Under the pieces are notes generated by a model. It was given only the letters and a program-made list of their open reading frames with translations, had not been told where the DNA came from and did no database searches. 64,000 bases of DNA from NCBI RefSeq assembly GCF_000350225.1, contig NW_005178511.1, positions 20,322 to 84,321 of the forward strand, given 5' to 3'. The translations under genes and the position numbers were made by a program. This document shows positions 33,401-46,926 of the stretch, one piece after another (within the stretch, counting starts at the first letter, position 1; each line of letters opens with the position of its first letter). The DNA comes from Chondrus crispus. Taxonomy: Eukaryota; Rhodophyta; Florideophyceae; Gigartinales; Gigartinaceae.

Positions 33401-34260
33401 GTCTTGCGGCACTAACAGAAAAGATAGTGGAGAACCCCTTGTCACAGGAACATAAAAACGACTTCGGTACATTCTTGACCGGTCAGAAAAGTACTCCATC
33501 GGAACATCTAGACACTACCTCATTCGAAAGCCAGCTGACAGAGGACTTACTAATCAAGCCGTTGTTGCGTAAACTGGTAGGAAAAACATCGCCCGGTCCG
33601 CGTGGTGATGGGTCACATTCTAAGTGGGTTCTGAACGGTACAGAAAAGACATCGACGTCGCATACAGGTATGATGAAGTTGCTCAATCAGTCATTTATTC
33701 TCCAATTCGATGGCGAGCGCAAAGTAACATTCTTCAAGAAGGCGCGCCGGTTTAAACAAAACATATTTAGGTCGAGCACATCCGGGCATTCATATCCTCA
33801 CGATTGTATTCGTGTAAGAAACGCCATTCAATCGCTTGTGCGTCATGACATGACAGGAGACTTACTCGAGGAGCAGCCGAGTCTTCTCGAAATGGAGGGC
33901 AGTCCGGACAATTACATACTTGTTGTTTTTGCTGTCGAGGCATTTTTATCTTGGAAGGACCACCAGTCTGGTGCTGGAGAATATTGTATCGAGAGTTCTC
34001 CATTCGTTTTTGTGCGAAAATGCACATTACATGAGGATAGAACCTTACACGTTCCCCCCGGTACACCATTAATCTTACTAAGACTGACTGGAAATGTGAG
34101 AAGGGTTGGGCTGATACATGCGTGTTCTATGTCTTCACCAGAGACCCACTGTCACATCAGTGAAAATGTCGGCGTGATAACGCACGCAGCTGGACTTCTT
34201 TCAGGCGATAGGTTCTATTATCTTACAAAGCGGCAAGGATACCCTCCACGAATGGGGTAA
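30434..34260 (+). pseudogene. Transposase_21/CACTA-like transposase, broken by a 46-bp palindrome
   Basis: The ATG at 30434 (MQSHSSNKSSQRKRPRP) follows a CT-rich leader. The first frame (812 residues) ends at TGA 32870-32872, and the second continues to 34260. Family hallmarks are YSDGFSQYKEKQGS, then MLPLNLLPRHR, LLGLTPPGVESSE, and ISDLLGH with CHLC, matching the Transposase_21 order DGFxxY, LNLPP, GLIPGP and CxxC. The second part carries NLHRLIELYTHSVAAMGHVRHF and FEFAHQPLKRGI, typical of the C-terminal half of such transposases. The break coincides exactly with a palindrome at 32824-32869; loss of one 23-bp arm would bring both frames together. The N-terminal 120 residues are basic, consistent with DNA binding. 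Confidence 0.6.
32824..32869. repeat. perfect 46-bp palindrome inside the transposase gene
   Basis: Left arm CAAGGGTAAGAAGCTCTTTT-CCA and right arm its exact reverse complement, centre CCATGG, with no spacer. The first transposase frame stops one base after it. Confidence 0.95.
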
Positions 34261-34621
34261 ATTATGCATATCTCACAGCCGATAGAATTGTGGGAAACGG
34301 CCAGCCCGCTATCGAGAGAGTTAGCCATTTGTTTACGTTGATAAGTAAGTAAAGTATGTGACCATGCCATTCATGTTTTTGGTTGCCATCAAAGGCGCCT
34401 TTCGTTCTTACAGAGGGGCGGTTGGGGGTGTTGTTTTGATGTGAAGGGGTGGCGCGGGGCCTGAGGGTAGACATTTGTGGGTGAGGAAAAGATGTGTGTC
34501 TGGATTGATGAGAGCAGGATGGTGGAGGGCAGTCAGATTCGACACAAAGAGATGAGGTGAGCGTTTGCGAAGTGCCTGGCTGGCCATTGACGTTTTTGCA
34601 TTGGCATACTTTCAATCCTTT
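34261..34621. other. convergent gene ends
   Basis: Between the end of the transposase and the end of the minus-strand accessory ORF. No gene is recognised; a GGTGGCGCGG-type GC-rich patch lies near 34445. Confidence 0.4.
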
Positions 34622-35986
34622 TCATTCTATGGTTCTCTTCACCATGTTCTGGGTTACTGTTCTTTGAAATTCCTCTATGATATGCTTACCCCGTACCACT
34701 AATGAAGGCCAGCTCATCTCTAAACAGCCCAGTGCCTCATCAGGATCTGTCAACGTCTTAGAAAGCTGTTTTGTTTTTCCCGCGGATGTCCGATGCCAAA
34801 GCAAATGAAATGCACGGTCTCTCAGATTTTCTGGTATCCTGTTCCCGTGATAGGCAACCTTGGAGATCTTCAAGGCGTCAGAAAGCATCATACTTTTTTT
34901 CTAGTCTGTTAGCGTACGTTCTGTTTCGTCGATCGAAACACGTGTTCTCCCGGAAAAGTAGCTCGCACATTTTGTCTGTGGCTGTGCAAACTTGACTTCC
35001 CGCAACTCGAAAAATGAACATGGATTTTTCTGAATCATTGTCAGCCAAAGTCCCCCTAGCAGCCGAAAGGCGCTCTGGTCAGACACTTCCATGCTCCTCA
35101 TTTTTCTTCCCTTCACCATGAAGTACTGTAGATCAGAGACACTTTTGAAACCGATGCATTTACCAAGACAGCCGAGAGAATCTAACAATATCGTTATTGT
35201 TTCTATGTCGGAGCGGGGAGACTGGGTTTCCTCGTAGGTTGGGCAAAATGTTGCCGTGGGAGTCCGCATTCTGACCACGCGGCATATTTGTTCCATTTCA
35301 GCAAGATTGCAGTCCGTATCTGCCCGTAAAGCTCTTGTGAAGCACATACCAATATGTCTTCCTTCCTGCGCGACGACATCCGTGACTGCAGTTCGAATTC
35401 TTGGAAGTTGAATAGCTCTCTGGCATGCATTTGCCATTCTTTGCCTTAGGAATCCAAAAGCCCGGTCAGAAATGACATCACTTTCGGTCTTATACCGCAA
35501 TAATCTGGAATAAATGCCGCTTTGAGCACTCAGAAGCCTTTGAATCTCATCCACTCTCAGTTCCAGAGATGCTACACGAGATGAAGTTCTGGTATGATCA
35601 CATAGACTAGTAAAGCAGTTCCGCTTCGTGCAGGAGGCCTCGAGGGCGCTGTAATCATCGTCCGAACTCGAGATTCCATCATCACACTCGGAGAAATCTC
35701 GTTCGCAATACCGCCATTGTTGCATGCACAGTTGCGTTCCGTCATCTTGCTTATGCTGCAATTTGTTTTTCATGAAGCGTGCGCTCACACCAGATTCACC
35801 CATGCCGTAGCCTGCATTATACTGCACGACGGCAACGAACTCGCGTCTTCGCCTCCCAACTCCACTCACTTTCCCCCTCCACCAAACGTCCTTTTTGTTT
35901 TTCTGACCTTTCCTCCTTCCACTCTCCACAGTAACGTCAAGAATCCAGAGAACTTCAATGGAGTCCCCTTCCCTTAGCTGGCGCAT
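34622..35986 (-). pseudogene. accessory protein with possible Tudor-like N-terminus, one in-frame stop
   Basis: From ATG 35986 the frame reads 361 residues to a TAG at 34901-34903, then continues in the same frame for about 90 more codons to 34622. The N-terminus (GDSIEVLWI, then DVWWRGKVSGVGRRR and EFVAVVQYNAGYG, ending with QQWRY) has the order of strands expected of a Tudor/Agenet-type domain: GDxVEVxW, WWxGxV, aromatic Y, WR. That reading is inference. An acidic linker (ECDDGISSSDDDYS) and a mostly helical region follow. The downstream piece (AYHGNRIPENLRDRAF) reads as a natural continuation, so the stop is probably a mutation. Confidence 0.45.
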
Positions 35987-36877
35987 TCCAGTTATTGATT
36001 ATGACCGTGCGGAAACCCCCAAATCGCCCCGTCAGATTCTCCGCTGATAAGCAAGTGTAGAAGAAGCAACCACTATCCGTGTAGATTTCCAAATGGAAGA
36101 AACAAAAGCAGATCTGTGTGTATTCCCTGATAGGTACCGAAGAGAAGGAAACTTGGATCGATGGAGAGGGATATGTGGTGGTGGCAGTGGCGAAATCAGA
36201 GATCTGGGAATCTTGGCTATCGACAGAAGCAGAAACACGGAAAGTAAAATGGGAGAAATATTCAGGTCAAAAAAATCAAAAATCTGAGCGTCCAAGCGCA
36301 ACGGGCTGATAGAAAAAGGCCGTGGTCGGGATACAGGTAGAACGCATGGACTACCACTACGTGAGGTTTGGAGCTGATACCGTTTCAACAACATGCGCCA
36401 CCGGAAATTTGTGACATGCGGGCATGTGTAATACGTGTCACTACATCTACTCGGAGTGCACTGCACACGACTCCGGGGGTGAGGGCAAAGGTCGATCTCC
36501 CACCCACCGTATGGCAAGTGCTCACTCGCACCGTCGTAGCACCACTTCCGTCCTCATCGCTTCCTTGTCTCAAGCATCATCGAATCCTTGCATGATGGGC
36601 TTACTGGAAAGTCGGGCGAGTATTTCTCAGCTCTATCACACTATTCACTCGTTTTGCCTCCAATTTGCCATTCCGCCTCCCACTTTCATCTCTATCGCAA
36701 TCGAAACCCGGTCTTTGCAGTCCTTGTAGCAACCTCCTCTCTCCCAAAGACTGCTCGCCATGAGCGCTGCTTTTATGCTGGCCATACCTCCTGTCCCCTC
36801 TCTTTAGCCGCCCCCACCATAGAAGGGCACTGCCACTTGGTCAAGCGTCCTCGTCCTAACTAATCCTAGAGCGGCAT
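35987..36877. other. no gene recognised; leader of the Deg-like sequence
   Basis: The pyrimidine-rich run 36640-36860 precedes the Deg-protease ATG at 36878 in the manner of host leaders. Elsewhere nothing is recognised. Confidence 0.4.
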
Positions 36878-39180
<2,303 letters not shown>

Positions 39181-39913
39181 GAGGGTGTGCTGCTGGGGCA
39201 GGTCCACGGCCTGGGAGACGGAGGTGAGACAATGTGGAAGGTGTTGCTGAGGCTGTTGGAGGGGAGCTGACAGAAAATAGCGCGGAAGGAGGGGTCTGGG
39301 CCGTAGGTAGACGGAAGCGGCAAGGATGAGCTGGGCGATTTTCTGGGCTGGGCGGAAATCTCGGATGGACGGGACTACAGGTGTGTTTTGCGGTAAAGTT
39401 GTCGGCGACGCCTAGGACCGTTCCGTCACGGAGGACGCGGCGGGAGTTAGAGTTGTACTGGACGTGCCTTTGGCGGCCGTCGGCATTTGAGGAGGGGTGG
39501 GCGTCGGAGGGGGAGAAAAGGGCGTTTCGGGGGGCCACGCAGGGGATGGAATTCAGAGAGAAGCGGGAGGGGGAGAGGGTTGCGAGGATGTCGGCGAGGG
39601 GGATGCCGTCGGTCTGGAAGTGCATGAGCTTGTCGACTGCAGTCGACGCGATGAGGGAGGGTAAGGCGGATGTGAGCGTGATAATGAGAAGTGGGACTCC
39701 GTGTGGATGCGGGCGGCATCGCGACGGTCGTGGGGGAGGGCGGCAGCCTCGCTGACTGTGAGGGTTGAAAGGGGGTCATCGGAATGGGGAAGGGGCGAGG
39801 TGTTGATTTAGAGGGTCTCGGGGCGCGGTTTGAGGCATTCGCCGAGTGGTTGGAGGGTCTGGATGAACTGCCCGGAGGGCAGCTTCGTTGAGGGTGGTGG
39901 CGGGGGTCAGGTT
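39181..39913. other. unassigned, partly coding-like on the minus strand
   Basis: The minus strand near 39640-39380 reads like protein (LMHFQTDGIPLADILA, then SIPCVAPRNALFSP) but has no family I recognise. A 16-bp palindrome GTCGACTGCAGTCGAC at 39632-39647 interrupts it. Confidence 0.35.
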
Positions 39914-40490
39914 TGTGGTATAACTACCTTCGTCCCGACCACTCGGAACGAGGGGGGTTAGAGGTAAGGGAGCGCGCGACGCTGGGTAACCCACGCGAGC
40001 GCGAACCGTACGGAAGGACTCGAAAAGAGGGATGGCTCACGTGGCCGGTGACGCGCAGCCGGTCGGTGGTGTCAGATCCGGACGGCCGGTCACGGGTTAG
40101 AAGCCTGAGACTTAGAGGTAAAACCGGACGGAGTTAGCAAAAAGCCGTAAAGGGAAGGGAGGCGAGTCTGCCTCCGTTTACTGGAACGGGGCAGGTGCCC
40201 CCGGTCTTAACCCCTAAGTGGGACGCCAGGACACCTGTCCCGCTACAGTAGCTGTTACTTACTGTATACCAGCTACTGTGCTAAATTGGCTAATTTGTGC
40301 CATTAACTACTAATTACTAATTACTTACCGTTCGGATCCTACACGTGTAACCAACGGGGTACCACTGTACTCCGCACCGGCCGTGTGCTGTAAATATAAC
40401 TCCTTACAGTTCTTCTCGCGCTTACAGCCCATCATACTGTATCCCGGGGCGGCAGAGGTGGTGCGATTGCCTTCGCGCCGTTGTGCTACA
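39914..40490 (-). repeat. 3' LTR (left in the window)
   Basis: 577 bp, beginning TGTGGTATAACTACC and ending GTTGTGCTACA on the plus strand. It is nearly identical to 49504-50083. It contains CACCTGTCCCGCTACAGTAG and short ACTAATT repeats. Confidence 0.95.
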
Positions 40491-40503
40491 GACCCCCTTC
40501 CTT
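40491..40503 (-). other. polypurine tract
   Basis: AAGGAAGGGGGTC on the minus strand directly abuts the 3' LTR, as expected for plus-strand priming. Confidence 0.8.
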
Positions 40504-42469
40504 ATCTCGCGACACGTCCCCGTCGCGGCGGACTAAAATCCGTGCCAGCTGTGACGGTCCTCTATCCCGAACGGAGACCATGCGTCGGCCGCGGAGACGC
40601 GGCCGTACAGTACGTACCTTCCTCGGGTCCTCACCCGCATGCACACCCGCAGCGGCGGTCATTTCCCGACCCGCGCGGAGGAGTTCAGCGCTCCTGCTGC
40701 TCCCGGTTCCATTTGCGGTACGCCACCGTTCGGATTGGGCGGCTTCAGCCTTCGCCGGGTCATCGAACAACCGGCGCAAAGAAGCGTTTTTCCAGGACCC
40801 CCCCGGAGGGCTGGCCATTTTTCCAAGAATTCCCCTTCGATTTCCTCCAAAACCCCACGGGTGCGCCCCCTCCGGCCCGGCAGCGGTACGTCCCAGACCT
40901 TTCCCCGGGCGTGCGGTACCTCTGTCGTCCAAAGCACAAGCAAAAACCGCACGGTAGTCCCTTTCCCGAACGGTTCCTATTTGGAAACCAATAGAAACTG
41001 TAAAAAACAGTTAGAAACGGCATAAACACGTTTCTGTTTCCAAATACTCCCAGGTCGGCGACGACCTCAGGAGTCTGGAACCGTTCTCGGATATGGGCTA
41101 CGATTTTTATTCGCCCTTCTAGAGGGGAAATCGTAGCCCTTGTCCCCGTACAGTGCTCCCTTGATGAACCGATCGGGAACTCGGGTTTACAGGTACAGCG
41201 GACCGACACGCTGTACCTTCAACCGTCCGGATAGGCTTGCCGTTGCGGTGGGGCGTCTTCCCCCGGCGCCGGGCATCATCAAACCGGCGCCAAAGAAGCT
41301 ATTTTCCCCCACCCCCCGGAGGGCCGGCCATTTTTCCAAAAACGGCGCCCTTTCACCCGCGAGACAGCGGGGTGTGTGACCGCCAGCCTGTCCGTGCGGT
41401 CAGTGGGGAGCTCCCAGCGGCGGTACGCTCTGCCGTTCGTCCAAAACCGGTCCGTAAGTCCTGCCATTGTCACTTTCCGCGGAGGCCCCGATTTGGAAAC
41501 GAAAGGAAACTGTAAAAAAACAGGCAGAAACAGCGGTTTACAGTTCCAGTTTCCAAATCCGCTTGGGCCTTCCCAAAGTCGGATTTTCCGTCTTGGGACC
41601 TCCGGACGCGGGCGGACCCGGGGAATGCAATGCCGTTAACGGGAGGGGGCTACGATTTTTTCCCACCCTTTGAGAGGGGAAAACGTAGCCCATCCGAGGG
41701 CTTAATTAAAAACCGGTGAACCGGTTCATTCCGACGGTGCAGCGAGTCCATCCGCACCGGGTCTATCCGGTCGGGTTCGCCGGTGGCGCACAGTAGTATG
41801 TGCGCGCCATGAGCGGTAGATTACCGTTTACGGGAGGCCTTCGGTCGGTTCCTATATGTAGTCCGCTGGGTTGTAGCCTACCAGCGGACATCGTAGGAGG
41901 GGTCGGTACCGGTCTTCTAGAATTTTCCTGTCGGTGTCGGCGGCCGGATCGCCCGGCGGCCCGCGATGGGTGACCTCGCGGTTGGTGCGGCGTAGTGCTG
42001 CGGAGGTGGTTTCCCGTCCCTACGCAGCACGAGAAGCTCATCCCCACCAGCGACTTGCGAGAAAATCGGCCTTTTCCTTAGTAATTTCTGCCTGCTTTTT
42101 CCTTGCGGCGGGTGACTTCTCGGCGGTTTGACGAGCTCCGATTGGGCGGTCCCCAAAATCGGTCGTATTTGGAACCGCCGCCAGTGGTCCAGCGGCCACA
42201 CGTGCCGGGCGGTGTATGCCGCTCGCGCAACTCGTGGTCCACAGTGCCCTGGAGCCCCGGCGAGGTCGTGCCAATACAGTATTTACGCGGCTGGGTTCCG
42301 TCTCTCGGCGGCGGGTATGCACCGGGGCGCCAAGCCGTTTGACCACCGCCGCGTCAGGTCGTCCTGCCGGCGGGTCAGCTTCCCCCCCGGCGCCGGTCCA
42401 TCCGGTGCGGCTCGGGCGGTGGCACGCGGGGGATCTGCGTGCGCCGTAAACGGGTGGTGGCCGCCTGGA
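40504..42469. other. 3' noncoding region of the retrotransposon with two diverged tandem copies
   Basis: A segment of about 400-450 bp occurs twice, near 40740-41147 and 41265-41692. Shared landmarks are CCGGCGC-AAAGAAGC, GGAGGGCYGGCCATTTTTCC, GGAAACTGTAAAAA and a terminal GGGCTACGATTTTT...AAAACGTAGCCC-type inverted repeat. Open frames here have no family. Confidence 0.65.
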
Positions 42470-42780
42470 GGAGACCCTCGGCGGAGTGGCCCCCCATCCG
42501 CGCCGGGTATTCCGGTGCGGGGTTTGGGGTGGCGCACGCTGGGTTCCGCGTGCGTCCGTGGCGATTGGCCGCCTCCTGCGCCGGGTGTTCCGGTGCGGGG
42601 TTTGCAGTGACGCGCGCGGGGTTTCGCGTGCGTCTGTGGCGACCTCGCCCCATCCTGCGCCGGGTCTTCCGGCGCGGGGTGGGCGGTGACGCAGGCGGGG
42701 TTCTGCGTGCGTCTTTGGCGACCTTGCCCCATCCTGCGCCGTGTCTTCCGGCGCGGGGTTTGCGCTGGCGATTGGCTGCC
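42470..42780. repeat. minisatellite, 78-79 bp unit, about four copies
   Basis: Copies of a unit containing CCGGGTNTTCCGGYGCGGGG start at 42503, 42581, 42660 and 42739. It lies just downstream of the integrase/chromodomain stop in the retrotransposon's 3' noncoding part. Confidence 0.85.
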
Positions 42781-42839
42781 GCGCGGGGGAGGTTCTTCTC
42801 CGGATCGTCCCGCCCCGCGCTGGGTTGCCCAGTGCGGTG

Positions 42840-45800
42840 CTAGCGGTGGCGTGCTGCCGCCGGTGTGCGCCAGAAGCGGTCTATGAAGGCCTGGGGGAGT
42901 CCCTCCGCGGGTTCCCAGGTGTCGTCCGCTGGGGCGTAGCCATACCAGCGGACCTTGTACTGGGTTCCTGTGCGGTTCTCCCGGTGACCGACCAGATGGT
43001 CGATCACATACTCCGCGGCGGGTTCGGGTTCTCCGGCCGCCGCGGGCTGGGTCGGGGCGGCCGTAGTGACGTCGCGGGGTCCCCGCGGCATCCGGGTTAT
43101 CCGATCGATGCTCACGCGGTTTGAGACTCCGTCTTGATCGACGACCACTGTGGTCTCCGTAGCGGATCGGACCCGAAACGGGCCTTCCGTTTTCGGCAAC
43201 AGCTTGACGGAGGGTCCCCCGTCATTACTTGGCAGGTCTCCCCGTTCGGTACTCGTCAATGGCCGAGGTGGGCGGTCAACATAGACCAGGTCTCCCACCT
43301 CGATGACCGGACGGAAACGCACCTTCTTATCGAAGTCGGCCTGGTATCGCCTTTGCGCCGCGGTTAGCTTCACCCGCGCGCGCTCAAGGGCGTCGCCGAG
43401 TTTACGCAGCGTCGCGCGCTTGTACTGTACCGGGGTCCTCGGATCTTCCGTGTTGGAGACGGCATCCTGCGGTACAGTACCAGGCAGTGCCAAACCGGAC
43501 GGTGGTCGCGTCAGCACCAGGTCGAACGGGGTTGTCTCCGTCGACCGGTGGACCTGCGTGTTATACGCGAAGGTCAGGGGCTGGATGTATTCGTCCCAGT
43601 CCCTCTGGTGCTCCGCGACATAATGTCGGAGGCGCTGTACCAGAGTACGGTTGAACCGTTCGGTTTGCCCATTTGTCTGGGGGTGATAGGCGGTAGTCAG
43701 GTAATGCCTCACCCCCAGGAGGGCACACACCGCGTCGAAGAACTTGGCGGCAAATTGTGGTCCGTTATCGGTTAGCACGTAACGAGGTGCGCCGTATACG
43801 TAGACCCAATTGTCCAGGAAGGCGTTTGCCACGACCGACGCGGTGGTTGTCCGTAACTGGATGCTGCGCGTCAGCTTCGTAAACCGGTCGGTCATGACGA
43901 GCACGTGGCGATTCCCGTGCGCCGTCTTCGGTAAAGGGCCCAGCAGGTCCATGGCGACGAAATCCAGCGGTCCTGCCGCTGGGAAGAGCTTGAGATCCTT
44001 CTGGTGCCTCACCAGGGTTCCCCGGGTGGCAGCGCATGACGCGCAGTTCCGTACGGTACTGAAGGCGTCGTTGGCCATATGAGGCCAATAATATTCCCGC
44101 CGGAGGGTATAGTACATCCTCGTACCGCCCGGGTGTCCGGCTAGGCGGGGATGATGGGCGAGGTACAATATCTTCGCCCGGAGCCGCTTCGGTACCACCC
44201 GCTGCAGGGTCCCATCGAGGGGGGACTTGCGGACGACAAACCCGTATCGGTCAATGTCGTAACGCGAGTCCGGGTTCCCCACAGTCTCGGCGGCCGCCCT
44301 ACAGAAGGGGTCGTCGGCCTGTTCCCGAAGGAACTCTTCCACCGTTACGGATGAGACGTCGCGTTCTTCGGGTATAACCGCGAACGCGTGCTCAGCTCTC
44401 CCCGGGTCGACGGGGGTCTCCCAGTGTACGGTACCTTGGCGGGGGTTATGCTCCTCCTCTTGCCATTGTACCGCGAAACACGGGACCTCGTCGTCAACCG
44501 GTTCGGAGGTTGCGCCGTCAACTCGGAGGCGTGATACACCACCCGCGAGTTGGTGTTTAATTCCCGGCCGGTACTGTACGTCATATTCGTACTCGGCTAG
44601 GCGGAGGCGCCAGCGCGCTAGCCGGCCGGAGCTATCCGCCAGGTTGAGAACCCAGCGGAGGGCCTCATGATCCGTACGAAGGTCGAACGTATTCCCATAC
44701 AGGTATGGTCGAAGCGTGAGAATACTCCATACGACGGCGAGGCATTCCTTCTCGGTAGTGGTGTAGTTCCTCTCCGCGTCCGTGAGAGCGCGGCTCCAAT
44801 AACCGATCGGTAGGCGGTCGCCGTCCGGCTGCTCCTGTAGTAGGGCACAGCCGACCTGGTACGCGCAAGCGTCCGTGTCCAGGGTGTATTTCTTTCCGTA
44901 ACGGGGTAGAGCGAGGATCGGTGGGAACACGAGGCGCTTCTTCAGTTCCACGAACGCCTCGTATTCCTCATCGGTCAGGACTTCTAACTCGAAGGGTTGG
45001 ATCTTGCCCGTTTTCCGGTTTAAAGGAGCGGCTATCTTCGCGAAGCCCTTCACGAACCGGCGGTAAACATTGCACATTCCTAAGAATGACCGCAATTCCG
45101 TTTGGTTCTGGGGAGGACGAGCGCGCTCGATGGCGACCACGTTGCGGCGCTCGACCTCCAACCTGCCTGGTCGAATCACGTGTCCCAGGTAGGTGGCCGA
45201 GGTGTCGAAGAAGGCGCACTTCGACAGCTTCAGCGACACGCTCGCGTCCCGCAGTAGGCGTAGAACCTCGCGGACGTGCATGACGTGTTCCGTTACGGTC
45301 TTGGAGTAGATGATAACATCATCCAGGTAGACCAGTGCGGTTTCCCATTTTAAACGCGACAGTATGATGTCGACGGCCCGCGGGCCGTCGACAGCGCGCT
45401 GAAAGGTAGCGGGGGCGTTCTTCAAACCGAACGGCATGCGGAGGAATCGGTACAACCCGCAGTGCGACGCGAACGTCGTCTTGTCGCGGTCCTCCTCGGC
45501 AATTTCTACTTGCCAATACCCGCTGTTGCAATCCAGCGTGGTAAAGACAGTAGCGTCGCCGAGGGAATCGATGCACTCGTCCATCCTCGGTAACGGATAG
45601 GAATCCCGAACAGTAACTGCGTTGAGCTTTCTGTAGTCGACACAGAACCGCATGGTACCATCCTTGTTAGGGACGAATACCACGGGGCTTACCCATTCGG
45701 CCGTGGCGGGTTCCATTAGCCCTGCCCGGAGCATGCGGTCGATCTCCGTTTTCTCTTTTTCCCGTGCGGTTGGTCCAGCGCGGTAAGGCGCCTGGTAAAT

Positions 45801-46139
45801 CGGGCGAGCACCGGGCTTGAGCTCAATCCGGTGCTTCGTGGCCCCGATTTTTCCCAGCCGGCCGGTCCACATGTCCTTAAATTAGGACAGTACCTCGAGG
45901 ATCTCCGAGCGTACCTCCTCGTTCTCGGCACCGATGTGGACGTCCTCCTGCCAGGCGTTGGGGTCCTCCTCAGGGGCGGCAGTGTCTTCGGGTTTATCCG
46001 TTCCAACCGCCCCGAGGTGCGCCTTGGGCGGCGTGGCTTGTTCAGCCCCGCCCTTGTCCGTACGGTTGTCGGCGGCTTCTTCCGCGCCATCCTTTGCGGT
46101 TGAGAGGTTGGAATTAAATATCCCTCCCCCTTCCTTAGC
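42840..46139 (-). pseudogene. pol: reverse transcriptase, RNase H, integrase and chromodomain
   Basis: One long frame, interrupted once by TAA at 45882-45884 (a Glu is expected in LSxFKDMW). Numbering from the Met at 45872: RT FTTLDCNSGYWQ (about 110-121), PFGLKNAPATFQ (147-158), active-site VYLDDVIIYS (181-190). RNase H is in TLDTDACAYQVG and TTTEKECLAVVW. Integrase has the zinc-binding region (HHPRLAGHPG, then CASC), LDFVAMDLLGPLP, LTDNGPQF and YHPQTNGQTERFN. The end is a chromodomain, EYVIDHLVGHR through YKVRWYGYAPADDTWEP. Residues about 163-168 (DGPRAV) are an insertion absent from the family and caused by a palindrome. Apart from these points the protein is complete. Confidence 0.95.
45368..45393. 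repeat. 26-bp perfect palindrome in the RT gene
   Basis: GTCGAC-GGCCCGCGGGCC-GTCGAC, with one further paired base on each side. It adds six residues between conserved RT blocks. Confidence 0.92.
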
Positions 46140-46926
46140 GAGAACGGTTTTTCGGGGACAACATCCATGACCCCCTGTGCCATGAGGGTCAAATTCTTGT
46201 GCGCGGTTTTTGGGGAGTTCTGTAAAAAACATAGCCCCCCCACCGGCGTGGCGACCCTGACCATCGCCTGCGTCATCGGGGGAATTGGCACTCCTCTGAC
46301 GAGGCGGATCTTCCGTGACGGTGTGTTGGCGGGGAACGCCACCTGCTTCCGTTCGGGTTTATCCGACGGCGGTAGTTGTTGTGCGGTGCTCCTCGAGGCC
46401 ATCTTGCGGTCGTGCCTCGAGGGAGTTGTTCCGACCAACGCCACGGGTGGCGCATCGTGGAACACGACCTTCCGTTGTGGTGGGAGGATCGCCTTGACAT
46501 GGCGATCCAGGAAGGGCGTACGGAGGATACAGTCTACGGCGAGACTCGTGACTTCCAGGAACGGGACGCGCGCCACAAACTCACCGATTCGGACGAGCAG
46601 GGGGATTTCCCCTAGTGCCTTCATCGCGCGGTTTGACGCGTCGATGAGCGCTGGGCTCCGAACCGGTTTTATCGATGGTCGCCACGACTCGGCGACACAC
46701 CGTAAATGGATGAGGTTCGGGCCGGCTCCTGAGTCAAGCACTGGCGTGATGGCGACCATCAACGCCTGCTTCTGACCAACCGTCGCGGAGATCTTGTAAT
46801 TCTGCTTCTTGAAGAAGCAGATGGCCTGGAATTCCGTTCGGTTACCCGGCTGCGCTTCCACTGGCGCAGCCGGATCGGGGGTGCCTAAGCTTCTGAGGCT
46901 GGGCACGGGGAGAGACGTCGTCGCCT
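46140..46926 (-). pseudogene. retropepsin (pol protease region)
   Basis: In a frame -1 relative to the second gag frame, overlapping the end of gag. The active-site triplet is in ITPVLDSGAGPNLI (Asp codon 46733-46735). The C-terminal part of the fold is in VDCILRTPFLDRHV. It then shifts again near a G run at about 46130 into the reverse-transcriptase frame. Confidence 0.8.

Larger units (their letters stand above)
27217..35986. mobile_element. multi-gene transposon block with Transposase_21/CACTA-like transposase
   Basis: Minus-strand ORFs at 27217-27846, 28440-29962 and 34622-35986 flank a plus-strand transposase at 30434-34260. The transposase is the only part assignable to a family; grouping the others with it rests on position and on similar nucleotide composition. 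Terminal inverted repeats and a target duplication were not found, so the limits given are simply the outermost coding sequences. Confidence 0.5.

Noticed and set aside
22551-36375. CACTAC motifs as CACTA-type termini (near 22555, 36357 and 36440)
   Set aside because: No matching TAGTG partner with a shared inverted repeat and target duplication was found for any of them.
46381-46425. CCTCGAGG repeated around a 16-nt segment in the protease region
   Set aside because: The repeated word is itself an 8-bp palindrome, so the 9-bp inverted arms with a 14-nt spacer are near chance level in GC-rich DNA.
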